Shown here: piece after piece, positions 54,969-63,881 of the stretch
Position numbering within the stretch: the first letter of the stretch is position 1
Layout of the letters: each line of letters begins with the position of its first letter
NCBI RefSeq assembly: GCF_020524345.1
Contig: NZ_JAIVLH010000019.1
Location: 54,921 to 118,920 of the forward strand
Direction: 5' to 3'
From: Metabacillus niabensis
GTDB lineage: Bacteria; Bacillota; Bacilli; Bacillales; Bacillaceae
Length of the DNA: 64,000 bases
The notes under the pieces: model-generated
Databases searched by the model: none
What the model saw: the letters and a program-made list of their open reading frames with translations, nothing else
Told to the model about the DNA's origin: nothing
Position numbers and translations under genes: made by a program

Positions 54969-56058
54969 TGATCGTAGCTCCTTTTTGATTATTTTTTGAG
55001 CTCAAATAGTTGCAATAAGCTAATGGTGAATCATAAAGAGTGTGTTTTAACTCAGGCTTTGTTTCAATGAATGTTTTTCTCCCGGGCTTTGAATTTACAT
55101 CCAATACCCAGATTGAGCCGTCTTTGGCATAGCCAATATCAATTCCAAGCTCGAAAAGCCGACCAAAGCTGTCTTCAAGTAGGGGTGGAAGATGTGAAGT
55201 AATAGTGGATAGCTCATCTTCAAGAAGAAATCTTTGTCTGGGTGTGAGCTGCTCAGACCACTGCTTATAGGTAATGGGCTCTCCACCAGTTGTTAAATTT
55301 GATAAAAATGATCCTTGGTACCCTTTTCTTACACCTTTTTCAACTAGTGACCAGTTACCGTCCGCATCCTTTTGGAGAAGAATGCGTATATCAAATGGAT
55401 ATCCTTCACGATCGACAAGTGGAAGGAGAGGTTGAAGAAGATAGCTTTGTTGCTTTAGTAGACGTCCACACCAGTCTATAAATCGTTCTACATGTTCAAA
55501 CGATTTCGTTTTTTTATCAGGGCCGCTATGGTATGTGATCGTTATTTCTTTTTGAGTTTGATGTATGGCGACAATGCCGATACCTCTTGATCCAACAACA
55601 GGCTTCAATAAACAGCTTGCATCATTTCTTAAGCGATTTAAAATTTGTATGGGTGTTGAAATCAGCTCAGTGTCAGGTAAGTATGAATTAAGGTGGTTAT
55701 GTTTTTGAATGGTAGAATAAACCTCCCATTTATTAGGTAACCCAAATCCTAAAAACGTGGTAACGGGATTTTTTTTCAGCCACTCGACAATTGGTTTACA
55801 TCTCTTTGAAGCTTTACTTTGATTGTAAAAGCAGCGGTCATAAATAAATGGAGGAATCGAAAATGTATCACTTATCCAGGATTGCGTTTGCGGATCAAAC
55901 GTTTCACCTTTAATCGTTAAGTCTAAAGGGTCAATAGAATCAGGGACAAATCGAACACAATTCATCCCGTATGAAGTACTTCGTTTGGCAATCTCTGTCA
56001 CGTATCCATGTTCATGTGATAAGTGAACGGACATTATTCCTAATGATATCTGTTCCAA
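54961..56058 (-). CDS. yheC: YheC/YheD ATP-grasp protein, paralogue 3 (YheC-like)
   Basis: A 365-residue protein, the size of B. subtilis YheC. Motifs LLKPVVGSRGIGIVAI and LDVNSKPG are present. The TTG at 56058, eight bases from GGAG, is preferred to the longer GTG start. It runs straight into paralogue 2. Confidence 0.9.
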   Translation of the reverse strand: MEQISLGIMSVHLSHEHGYVTEIAKRSTSYGMNCVRFVPDSIDPLDLTIKGETFDPQTQSWISDTFSIPPFIYDRCFYNQSKASKRCKPIVEWLKKNPVTTFLGFGLPNKWEVYSTIQKHNHLNSYLPDTELISTPIQILNRLRNDASCLLKPVVGSRGIGIVAIHQTQKEITITYHSGPDKKTKSFEHVERFIDWCGRLLKQQSYLLQPLLPLVDREGYPFDIRILLQKDADGNWSLVEKGVRKGYQGSFLSNLTTGGEPITYKQWSEQLTPRQRFLLEDELSTITSHLPPLLEDSFGRLFELGIDIGYAKDGSIWVLDVNSKPGRKTFIETKPELKHTLYDSPLAYCNYLSSKNNQKGATIID

Positions 56059-56076
56059 GTACAACACTCCTTTTGT

Positions 56077-57444
56077 CTAAAATGCCGGCTGTTTTTGTTC
56101 ATATAAAAAAATACAATATTGGATTATGGATTTTGCCGACGGCCGGACTTTTCCGGATTTAAGATCATCCTCTGATTTTGATGGTTTAGTATTAACCTCA
56201 ATGATCCAAGGATGGCCATTTTCATCGAGTGAAAGGTCAATACCAAATTCCCCGAATTCTCCACCAGCTTGAATGCAGATAACCTCTACAATTTCTATCG
56301 AAAGCTCAGCTAATAACTTCCGTAAATGACCTGCTTCTTTCTCTCCGAAAAGCTCTTGCAGTATTTCTTTTGTTTTGTATATCTCGCCGCCTCTTGCTAA
56401 ATTTGCAACAAACTGCTGTTCTGCTGATACTCTTGCGACAGCAGAAGTAACCTTCCATTGGTGACGGTCTTTTTTATGACATAAAAACCGGAAATCAAGG
56501 GTGCGATTTTTATAGGATTTAAGTGGGATTGTTTCTTGTAAAAGAAAGCCTTCTTTTTTTAATCTTGGATACAATGTTTTGAATAGTTCTTCAAAGCTTT
56601 GATATTCTTTGTTGATATCACCGGAAAAAGTTGTGTAATCAAGATAGTATTGGTTTTCGTCGGTTTGTTTTACCCGAAAGATTCTTTTTCCCTGACTACC
56701 GTTGATCGGCTTTATAAAAAGATCCCTTTTCTCAGTGAGCATATTTTTTAACATGTTCTTCGATTCTAGCAATTGACTTTCAGGTAGATAGGGTAGGAGA
56801 TGTTCATTTGCTGAAAGAATTTGATGCACTTCCCATTTGTTTAAAAAGCGATCATTAAAGTACGGAATTTTATTTTCAATTAAATCTGACGTGAGATCCA
56901 AAAACTTCTTTGATTTTTCTAGGAATCGAGAATGAATTCGGTTGTGTACAACGTCAGGATATGGCACAGTTGTTTTGATCCACTTATCTTGATGAAAACA
57001 ATAACCCTGCATCATTTGTTTGTTATAAGATGAAAAGGAAAAAATATAGAATAAACAACCATTGGTATAACAATTTGCAGCAAGCTCTTTGCAAAACTCA
57101 TGGATGGATCCAAAATGTACATGGCGATCTTTTTCTTTGATTTCCGTTAAAAGGCCAATGATGGGACCAAGCTTTAAATGTCTTTGGGTCATTAATTGCC
57201 CTTGAAGTGACAGTGTTTGATGTGGTAGATGAAGTTCATCAAAGATACGGGTAGGTAAGGACAAACTAAGATCCTCTTCATCTATAAATACGATTGGACA
57301 GGACACAGTATGCATCCCGCAACTAATTTTCAAGGTAAGAATATTTTTGGAGAGACCCAGATGTTTTCTTAGGCCCACGCTTATTTCACATATATCAAGT
57401 TTAGAAGTTACATTTTCTGTAATTTCAATTGTTTTTTGTATCAT
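56077..57444 (-). CDS. YheC/YheD ATP-grasp protein, paralogue 4
   Basis: A 455-residue paralogue with an N-terminal domain and an ATP-grasp domain (FIKPINGSQGKRIFRV, IEVNTKPS). It is the first gene of the minus-strand run. Its sequence differs clearly from YheD-like paralogue 2, so it is an older copy. Confidence 0.88.
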   Translation of the reverse strand: MIQKTIEITENVTSKLDICEISVGLRKHLGLSKNILTLKISCGMHTVSCPIVFIDEEDLSLSLPTRIFDELHLPHQTLSLQGQLMTQRHLKLGPIIGLLTEIKEKDRHVHFGSIHEFCKELAANCYTNGCLFYIFSFSSYNKQMMQGYCFHQDKWIKTTVPYPDVVHNRIHSRFLEKSKKFLDLTSDLIENKIPYFNDRFLNKWEVHQILSANEHLLPYLPESQLLESKNMLKNMLTEKRDLFIKPINGSQGKRIFRVKQTDENQYYLDYTTFSGDINKEYQSFEELFKTLYPRLKKEGFLLQETIPLKSYKNRTLDFRFLCHKKDRHQWKVTSAVARVSAEQQFVANLARGGEIYKTKEILQELFGEKEAGHLRKLLAELSIEIVEVICIQAGGEFGEFGIDLSLDENGHPWIIEVNTKPSKSEDDLKSGKVRPSAKSIIQYCIFLYEQKQPAF

Positions 57445-57560
57445 GTAATTCCCTCATTTGCTCGAGATGAAGCCAACCTCTATAATGTTCTTAGGCAGAT
57501 GTTGATATAACATCGTATGTGACGAAAAAAAATCGGTGATGTTGTGGAAGGTAGATGGTA

Positions 57561-58697
57561 ATGGAACAAATGATAACAGCATTAATCATGATAATTGTTG
57601 GGGCAGCAATTGGAGGAGTGACAAACTCCCTGGCTATTAAAATGTTATTTCGACCCTATAAAGCAATCTATTTTTTAGGGAAAAGAGTACCTTTTACACC
57701 TGGTTTGATTCCAAAGAGAAGAGATGAGCTTGCAACTCAGTTAGGAAAAATGGTTGTGGAACATTTGTTAACAGCTGAAGGAATTAAACGCAAATTTCTG
57801 CAAGCACAGTTTCAAGACCAGCTCATTTCATGGGGGGAAACACAAGTAAAAAAGGTGACGAACTCAGAAAAAACAGTTGAGCAAATTTTGGAGTCTTTTA
57901 ATGTGAATGAACCATCACAAAAGGCTGATGAGCTGCTCAAAACGTTTCTAAAGGGAAAATATGAAGAGCTGATTCACGAGAATAAAAGCAAACCTCTTCA
58001 AGAACTGCTTCCAAAAAACCTGTTAGATGAGGCGTACGTTGCGATCCCAAAAATTGGACAATTTATTATTGATAAAGGTATTTCCTATTTTGAAAGTAAT
58101 GAAGGCAAGCAAAAGCTCAAAAAAATGATCGAAGACTTTTTGGCGACTAGAGGAATGCTCGGAAATATGATCGGGATGTTTTTAGGAAATGAAAGTCTTG
58201 TAGATAAGGTTCAACCCGAGGTCCTGAAATTTTTGAAAAACAAAGAAACACATGTACTCATTACAACATTAATTGGTCGGGAATGGAATCACATTCAAGA
58301 CATGACTCTTGATGAACTGGATCAAAAATGGGGCATCTTTGAGAAGGGCTCAACAATCGTAAATACAGTCGTTGAGACATTAAACGTTCAGGATTTGCTA
58401 TCGAAACCAATCTCAGCATATTTAAAGCCAAATGAAGATAAAATCATTCAGGAATGGCTTCCGAAGCTGGTGACTCTCTCCATTCAATATCTGACCTCAC
58501 ACCTTGAGGAAATGCTTAAGAAATTAAAGCTGGAAGATGTTGTGCGCGAACAGGTGGAAACTTTTGCAGTGGAGCGGCTTGAGGACATTATTCTCTCTAT
58601 TTCCCGTAGAGAGTTTAAGATGATTACCTATCTTGGGGCACTGCTTGGAGGAATGATTGGAGGATTACAAGCAATCATTGTCATGTTTATACAGTAA
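57561..58697 (+). CDS. yheB: YheB-like DUF445 membrane protein
   Basis: A 378-residue DUF445 protein. TM segments lie at both ends (about 3-22 and 355-375), with a long helical cytoplasmic part between. The motif NSLAIKMLFRPYKA near the start is the family signature. ATG at 57561 is better spaced from GGAAGG than that at 57555. Divergent from the ATP-grasp run, as in B. subtilis. Confidence 0.9.
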   Translation: MEQMITALIMIIVGAAIGGVTNSLAIKMLFRPYKAIYFLGKRVPFTPGLIPKRRDELATQLGKMVVEHLLTAEGIKRKFLQAQFQDQLISWGETQVKKVTNSEKTVEQILESFNVNEPSQKADELLKTFLKGKYEELIHENKSKPLQELLPKNLLDEAYVAIPKIGQFIIDKGISYFESNEGKQKLKKMIEDFLATRGMLGNMIGMFLGNESLVDKVQPEVLKFLKNKETHVLITTLIGREWNHIQDMTLDELDQKWGIFEKGSTIVNTVVETLNVQDLLSKPISAYLKPNEDKIIQEWLPKLVTLSIQYLTSHLEEMLKKLKLEDVVREQVETFAVERLEDIILSISRREFKMITYLGALLGGMIGGLQAIIVMFIQ

Positions 58698-58786
58698 ATT
58701 CCTCACATCAAATGCAATTTTGAAAAGAGTTTGTTATAGTGAAAGAAGAGCCTACATAGGTTAAAACTAGAAAGGAGGCTCATCAT

Positions 58787-59134
58787 ATGTCAGAGAATTT
58801 ATATGATGTTGCATACAACTTAGAAAAAGCACTACGTGAAAGTGATGATTTCAAAAACCTAAAAAGACTTTATGAAGAAGTGAACGCAGATGAATCTGCA
58901 AGCAGAATGTTTGAAAACTTCCGTAATATTCAATTAAACCTGCAGCAAAAACAAATGCAAGGTGAAGAAATTACGCAGGATGAAATCGATCAGGCACAAA
59001 AATCTGTGCAGCTTGTTCAACAGCATGAATTAATCTCTCAATTAATGGCTGCAGAACAACGTTTAAGTATGGTCGTAACAGAATTAAACAAAATCATTAT
59101 GAAGCCGCTTGAGGAAATGTACGGAAGTCAGTAA
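58787..59134 (+). CDS. yheA: YheA (YlbF/YmcA family)
   Basis: A 115-residue helical protein of the YlbF/YmcA family, matching YheA. It lacks the Cys pattern that YlbF/YmcA use for Fe-S binding. AAAGGAGG precedes the ATG. It follows yheB by 89 bases. Its role in B. subtilis is unclear. Confidence 0.9.
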   Translation: MSENLYDVAYNLEKALRESDDFKNLKRLYEEVNADESASRMFENFRNIQLNLQQKQMQGEEITQDEIDQAQKSVQLVQQHELISQLMAAEQRLSMVVTELNKIIMKPLEEMYGSQ

Positions 59135-59171
59135 GACGACCCTATATACATAAACATTTGTAAATTTGATG

Positions 59172-59206
59172 CAGAATGGACTAAGGTCCGTTCTGTTTTT
59201 TTTTAG
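59172..59206 (+). terminator. Terminator of yheA
   Basis: CAGAATGGAC and GTCCGTTCTG pair, followed by nine or more T. Confidence 0.85.
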
Positions 59207-59300
59207 GGAAAATTTATCATGTCCCATCTATTGTTCTATTTTTCCTAAAAGGGACATAACTTCATAATAGGTTTTGACATCTGTAGAAGGGGGACCTGTT

Positions 59301-60173
59301 GTGACTGCTTATCGATTACTTGCTTTGAATATTGATGGAACATTGCTTCGATCAAATGGTCGTCTTCAGCCATCCACGAAAGAGGCAATTGAATTTGTGA
59401 AGGGTAAAGAAGTGTATGTGACGCTTGTAACAAATAGACATTTTCAATCTGCGAGAAAGCTGGCAAAAGCATTAAAGCTGGATTCTTTACTTGTTACACA
59501 TGGTGGAGCGTTCATCTCAGAAAATTTAGATAAGCCATTATTTGAAAAGCGAATTTCAGAGGAAACAACATTCAATCTTGTGCAAGTATTAGAGAATTTC
59601 AATTGTAATATTCGTCTTACACATGAAAGGTTTTCAATTGGAAATCGAAAAAAAGTATCACCGAACTTATTAAGCAAATCGATCCTTAATACATCAGATT
59701 CAATGTTTTATCCTGTTCAGTTTGTGGATTCCCTGGGAGATACTCTTCGTGATGAACCGGTTTCTGCAACAAGAATTGATGTTCATTTTAAACATGAAGA
59801 TGAAAAACAGGAAGCTGAGACCGTCGTGAAGGAAGCTTTTGATATGGTCGATATTCAAAGTCATTTGTCATCAACTAGCTTTGACATCGTCAGAAAGGGA
59901 GTATCAAAGGAGAATGGGTTGCGTGCTTTAGCGAGTCATTTGAACATTCCTTTAGATCAAACAGTGGCAATTGGTGATGCTGAGGACGATATCGGGATGA
60001 TTTCTTCAGCAGGATTAGGTGTTGCGATGTGGAATGCACCGTTTGAAGTAAAGCGTGCTGCTGATTGGGTGACACGATCTAATAATCAGCAAGGTGTTGA
60101 TTATATGGTCAAGGAGCATTTTCGCAAGCAACAAAGACAGGATTTTTTACGTAAAATTAAAATTGATCAATAA
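59301..60173 (+). CDS. yhaX: YhaX-like HAD protein lacking the nucleophile
   Basis: A 290-residue Cof-type HAD protein. The first catalytic motif reads NIDGTLL instead of DxDGT: the nucleophilic Asp is Asn. The last motif GDAEDDIGMI is intact. It resembles YhaX of B. subtilis, a sporulation-associated protein. The GTG start follows AAGGGGG. A role other than phosphatase is likely. Confidence 0.82.
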   Translation: MTAYRLLALNIDGTLLRSNGRLQPSTKEAIEFVKGKEVYVTLVTNRHFQSARKLAKALKLDSLLVTHGGAFISENLDKPLFEKRISEETTFNLVQVLENFNCNIRLTHERFSIGNRKKVSPNLLSKSILNTSDSMFYPVQFVDSLGDTLRDEPVSATRIDVHFKHEDEKQEAETVVKEAFDMVDIQSHLSSTSFDIVRKGVSKENGLRALASHLNIPLDQTVAIGDAEDDIGMISSAGLGVAMWNAPFEVKRAADWVTRSNNQQGVDYMVKEHFRKQQRQDFLRKIKIDQ

Positions 60174-60179
60174 GAAGAA

Positions 60180-60189
60180 GGGGGGGGGG
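60180..60189 (+). repeat. G10 homopolymer
   Basis: A run of ten G lies in a hairpin (AGAAGAAGGG/CCCTTCTTCT, 60172-60209) just after the yhaX-like stop. It could vary in length. Confidence 0.8.
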
Positions 60190-60206
60190 TTATTCTTTCC
60201 CTTCTT

Positions 60207-60752
60207 CTATTTTTTTATCAATGGATAATCTGTTAGCTTTCCTTCATATACGAGCTGAAAATGTGGATTCTTGCGAAAGTCATCAGGGGTGACTAAGGCA
60301 GGGAGTTTATCCCATAACTTAATTCCGGAGCGATGAAGCATTTCAGCAACGAATTGTGAGCAAAAATACGAATTGCTGAATTCTACGGGTTCATTTAAGG
60401 AAACACCTAATACACCAATTAAGTTATAAAGGAATCTTTTCTGATTCTTAATAAAAACATTCAATACCCTTCTCATTTTTTCCACATCCCGGCTAGTTAC
60501 TTCCAGTTTATAGATAACACAGGTTGTTTCAGGATATTTACTATATGTTCCTGTATGGATATCTTCTTTCACAAATCCTCCGTTAATAGGGTTATTAGGA
60601 TTTTTTCTTCCAAAGCTGTACATTTCAGTTAAATGTGCATCAAATGCAATGGAAGCATGATTATAAGGAGCTTTTGTATATTTTTTAATAGACTTAGTAA
60701 ATAATGTCCCCGTGTCGGTTAGTAAAATATAAATAAACGTTTTTGAAGTCAT
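60207..60752 (-). CDS. YiiX-like permuted papain-fold protein
   Basis: A 181-residue protein with the His of YNHASIAFD and the Cys of SNSYFCSQFVAEML, the pair expected for a permuted NlpC/P60-like (YiiX/YebB) hydrolase. No signal peptide. ATG at 60752 follows GAGGGAAAC; the 86-codon longer frame upstream runs into the next gene's promoter. Target unknown. Confidence 0.78.
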   Translation of the reverse strand: MTSKTFIYILLTDTGTLFTKSIKKYTKAPYNHASIAFDAHLTEMYSFGRKNPNNPINGGFVKEDIHTGTYSKYPETTCVIYKLEVTSRDVEKMRRVLNVFIKNQKRFLYNLIGVLGVSLNEPVEFSNSYFCSQFVAEMLHRSGIKLWDKLPALVTPDDFRKNPHFQLVYEGKLTDYPLIKK

Positions 60753-60831
60753 TTCGTTTCCCTCTTTTAAATTCTTCCATAATATTCTATCCTTAATTAT
60801 ACAATAGAAATACAAAGTTGGAGGAATAAAG

Positions 60832-61746
60832 GTGATATCAACCCTTTGGACATTAGGTATTATTTTTCTTAGTTTAAGTTGTGTACATCTCATTTTTATC
60901 TTTACGAGCAAAAAGCAACCGAAAAAAGATTTTTCGGGTGTTTTTATGCGTGTCAAAACATGGTGGGGTATGTTTGCGGTCTTTTGTATCGCTACTTTAT
61001 TTAATCCCATTGTTTCGTTGTTTTCCTTGATGCTGTTATGCTTTTTTGCATTAAAGGAATATTTTTCGATGATGAAAACAAGGAAAGCAGATCGACGGTT
61101 ATTTCTTTGGTCATATTTGGCGATTCCTGTTCAGTTTTATTGGATTTTTATCGGATGGTACGGTATGTTTATTGTCTTTATACCAGTTTATGTTTTTTTA
61201 TTTTTGCCGTTACCACGTTTATTAGGTAAGGGAACCAGTGGTTTTCTTCGTTCTGTCAGTTCAACTCAATGGGGCTTAATGCTGATGGTTTTCGGACTTA
61301 GTCACTTAGCTCACTTTCAATTTGCTACACCTGAATACGGAGCGAATCTTGTTTTATTTTTAGTTGTTTTAACACAGCTCAATGATATTGCTCATTATTT
61401 GATCTCTACTTATCTGGGAAAAAGAAAGGTTGTTCCTTCAGCAAACCCGACCATCACGTGGGAGGGATATATAGGAGCAACAATCATCACAATTGCAGCA
61501 GCATATTTCATTTACCCGTACTTAACACCATTTGATCATACATTTGCTTTATTTTCAGGTCTTTTAATCAGTTTAAGTGGTTTCTTCGGAAGCTTGACGA
61601 TTTCTGTTTTACGAAGAGATTTATTAATTGGAGATCAAGAGAAGTTAAAGATGCTGCACAAAAGCTATTTAACTCGTGTTGATAGTTTAGCTTATACATC
61701 ACCTGTGTTTTTTCATGTGATTCGTTATTTTTTTGATTTTATGTAA
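60832..61746 (+). CDS. CdsA-like phosphatidate cytidylyltransferase
   Basis: A 304-residue protein with about eight TM segments and a C-terminal block TWEGYIGATI, SVLRRDLLIGD, and LHKSYLTRVDS, matching the CdsA signature with altered details (HKSYLTRVD for HGGxxDRxD). It may make CDP-diacylglycerol or a related lipid. The GTG start follows GGAGG. Confidence 0.8.
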   Translation: MISTLWTLGIIFLSLSCVHLIFIFTSKKQPKKDFSGVFMRVKTWWGMFAVFCIATLFNPIVSLFSLMLLCFFALKEYFSMMKTRKADRRLFLWSYLAIPVQFYWIFIGWYGMFIVFIPVYVFLFLPLPRLLGKGTSGFLRSVSSTQWGLMLMVFGLSHLAHFQFATPEYGANLVLFLVVLTQLNDIAHYLISTYLGKRKVVPSANPTITWEGYIGATIITIAAAYFIYPYLTPFDHTFALFSGLLISLSGFFGSLTISVLRRDLLIGDQEKLKMLHKSYLTRVDSLAYTSPVFFHVIRYFFDFM

Positions 61747-61770
61747 AAAGCGGATTGATCCGCATACTAG

Positions 61771-61807
61771 GCGTTTATCCTAATCAAGGGTAACGCCTTC
61801 TTTTTAT
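61771..61807 (+). terminator. Terminator of CdsA-like gene
   Basis: AGGCGTT and AACGCCT pair, followed by TTTTT. Confidence 0.75.
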
Positions 61808-61892
61808 GGGGGAATTGAAAGAGTTTAAGGAGGAATTAATGGCGATATAGAGAATACCTTTAATTTACTATTGGTTTTAAGGAGGGGACCGT

Positions 61893-62453
61893 ATGAAATT
61901 TGTTTTAATTTTTGGTCCGCAGGCAGTTGGAAAAATGACAGTTGGTCAGGAACTAGCTAAAATGACTGGACTAAAGCTGTTTCATAACCATATGACAATT
62001 GATTTGGTCAATCCATTCTTTAACTACGGAACACAGGAAGGAAAAAGATTAGTCAATTTGTTTCGACAAGAACTATTTGAAGAAGTATCAAAAAGCAGCT
62101 TGTATGGCATGATTTTTACATATGTATGGGCATTTGATCACCAATCAGATTGGGATTATGTTGATAAAGTCTGCCGGATTTTCGAGTCAAAAGGCGGGAC
62201 TGTTTACTTTGTAGAACTTGAGGCTGACCTGGAAGAAAGACTTAAGCGAAATAAAAGTCCTAATAGACTTGAACATAAGCCAACAAAAAGAAATGTTGAA
62301 TGGTCGGAAAGAGAATTAAAAGAGTCACTGAAAACATACAGATTGAATTCCCATAAGGGTGAAGTTGTCAGAGAAGAATATATAAAAATAAACAATACGA
62401 ACTTGGGAGCAGAAGAAGTAGCTAAGATTATTAAAGATCGATTTCAATTATAG
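61893..62453 (+). CDS. P-loop kinase-like protein
   Basis: A 186-residue protein with a P-loop near the start (FGPQAVGKMTVG) and a lid-like SPNRLEHKPTKR basic stretch. It looks like a small nucleotide/shikimate-kinase-type fold. The substrate is unknown. GGAGGG precedes ATG. Confidence 0.75.
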   Translation: MKFVLIFGPQAVGKMTVGQELAKMTGLKLFHNHMTIDLVNPFFNYGTQEGKRLVNLFRQELFEEVSKSSLYGMIFTYVWAFDHQSDWDYVDKVCRIFESKGGTVYFVELEADLEERLKRNKSPNRLEHKPTKRNVEWSERELKESLKTYRLNSHKGEVVREEYIKINNTNLGAEEVAKIIKDRFQL

Positions 62454-62683
62454 GTTTTATGGAGGATATCAGTGGGGATGATGGGAAATCGCCAAGCTAT
62501 GGCCGATAAATTGCGCGCAATGGAGGGATAACAGCGATTATGGTTCGAAATCATCAAGAAATGGAGGGAATTGCGTGCCTCATTGCACTTAATAATTGGC
62601 ATGCAAGGCCAGCAAATAAAAAAGGTCCCCCATGTTCGCGCAATTTGTTATGTAAGTTCTTCTAAGTTGAATCATTTATTAAG
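62454..62683. repeat. Intergenic region with short repeated motifs
   Basis: Short pieces (GCGCAATGGAGGG, AATGGAGGGAATTGCG, GCCGATAAATTGCGCGCAAT) recur within 62500-62580 and resemble Bacillaceae intergenic repeats. No gene was found. Confidence 0.5.
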
Positions 62684-62878
62684 TTACGAATTCAAGAATT
62701 TAACCCCAAACAGAATATAAAGAATCGAAGAAGCCCCAATAAAGAAAAGAAAAAATCCTAATTGTTGTCGTTTGGAGCCATTTTTTAACCAGTTCCAACG
62801 CTTACTCTCCGTATCAAGCCAAAGAAAGTCAACAATTGATGCGACAAGTATTACTACTAGGAATGTAACAAAACCCAT
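62684..62878 (-). CDS. Two-TM 64-residue protein
   Basis: Two hydrophobic segments (about 2-20 and 39-59) flank a basic loop (TESKRWNWLKNGSKRQQ). GAAAGGAG precedes ATG. Unknown family. Confidence 0.6.
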   Translation of the reverse strand: MGFVTFLVVILVASIVDFLWLDTESKRWNWLKNGSKRQQLGFFLFFIGASSILYILFGVKFLNS

Positions 62879-62979
62879 GGATTTTTTTCTCCTTTCTTGT
62901 TTGTTTATATGATACCATTATATGGAATTAGTGAGAATTCATACTTATTAAAGAAGAACAAATTGATTAAGGGGGAATC

Positions 62980-63204
62980 ATGCTAAAAACGATAAGAAGG
63001 ATAATTGCAGTAATAGTTATTATTCTTGCATGCTATGGGTTGTTTACTAAAGACTATGATATGCAACAATATATGATGTTTTTTCTCAGTTTATTGATGT
63101 TGGTGATGGGAATAGAGGAGTTTCAAAATGGACAAAAAATGTATGCGAATATTTGTATAGCTGTTTGCTTATTTCTGTTGTTTATTTCCTTTCTAGGTTT
63201 TTAA
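62980..63204 (+). CDS. YczI-like small membrane protein (DUF3953)
   Basis: A 74-residue protein with three hydrophobic segments (about 6-22, 30-46, 54-73) and the EEFQNGQK loop typical of YczI/DUF3953 proteins. AAGGGGG precedes ATG. Function unknown. Confidence 0.7.
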   Translation: MLKTIRRIIAVIVIILACYGLFTKDYDMQQYMMFFLSLLMLVMGIEEFQNGQKMYANICIAVCLFLLFISFLGF

Positions 63205-63408
63205 TCAATCTAGCTAAACTAATTTACACCAGACCAGCTAAGAGAAAAGCTGGCATTACATAAACTATCGTTTGTCGTCGTGGTTGCTCCGCTACAAATG
63301 CAAAAAACTCTACTTTTTTCACTAAGTTACCATAGCAATCATAATAGAGAAAAACAAACCCCATAAAAAAGTTAAACATCTAGTAATAGAAGTTAACTTT
63401 TTTATGTA
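63205..63408. other. Intergenic region
   Basis: No gene seen. Confidence 0.4.
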
Positions 63409-63615
63409 TCATATTTTGTTTTTATAATAAAATACAAAAATTATACTAGTAATTATATAGTGCAACCCGATTACAGATGTACAATCTGATAATACAGTCC
63501 ATAAATGATTTTGTTTAATCAGATACATCCAAATAAAGAAACTAATAATAAATACTAAGGGGAAAATTATATAAAATCCACAAAATATAGCTTTAAATTC
63601 TTGTTCATATTCCAA
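63409..63615 (-). CDS. Hydrophobic 68-residue frame
   Basis: Two hydrophobic segments (about 8-32 and 46-65). The start is TTG with only a weak AAAGAG before it. It may be a gene fragment. Confidence 0.4.
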   Translation of the reverse strand: MEYEQEFKAIFCGFYIIFPLVFIISFFIWMYLIKQNHLWTVLSDCTSVIGLHYIITSIIFVFYYKNKI

Positions 63616-63678
63616 ACTCTTTAACTAAGACATAGATTTAAGGACTTTAACTTTGCCAAATAAACAACTAGTTTCAGA

Positions 63679-63879
63679 TTATGTGAAAATGCCAGTATTA
63701 CAAAAGGGGCTATTTATTGATTTTACATTACCTTCAAAAGTATTACTTGCCCAAGGTCCTCGTCCTTCTAAACATTTTGCTGAGTACCAAGTCAGAAATG
63801 CAGTTAAGCCAATAATATTTCCACCTATTCCAATTTTAAGTAATAATTTAGCAGCTTCTTTATAAGCTTTTTTCTGCAA
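63679..63879 (-). pseudogene. 5'-truncated gene beside an IS end
   Basis: This open frame has no ribosome site at its 5' side, where the IS sequence begins a few bases away. It has a hydrophobic helix (LLLKIGIGGNIIGLTAFLTW) and two Cys. A plus-strand frame (63653-63865) overlaps and has a possible AAGGA site. It is uncertain which is real. Confidence 0.35.
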
Positions 63880-63881
63880 TT

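Noticed and set aside
60753..61010. N-terminal extension of the YiiX-like gene
   Set aside because: The longer frame overlaps the divergent CdsA-like gene start, while the ATG at 60752 has a good ribosome site and matches the fold.
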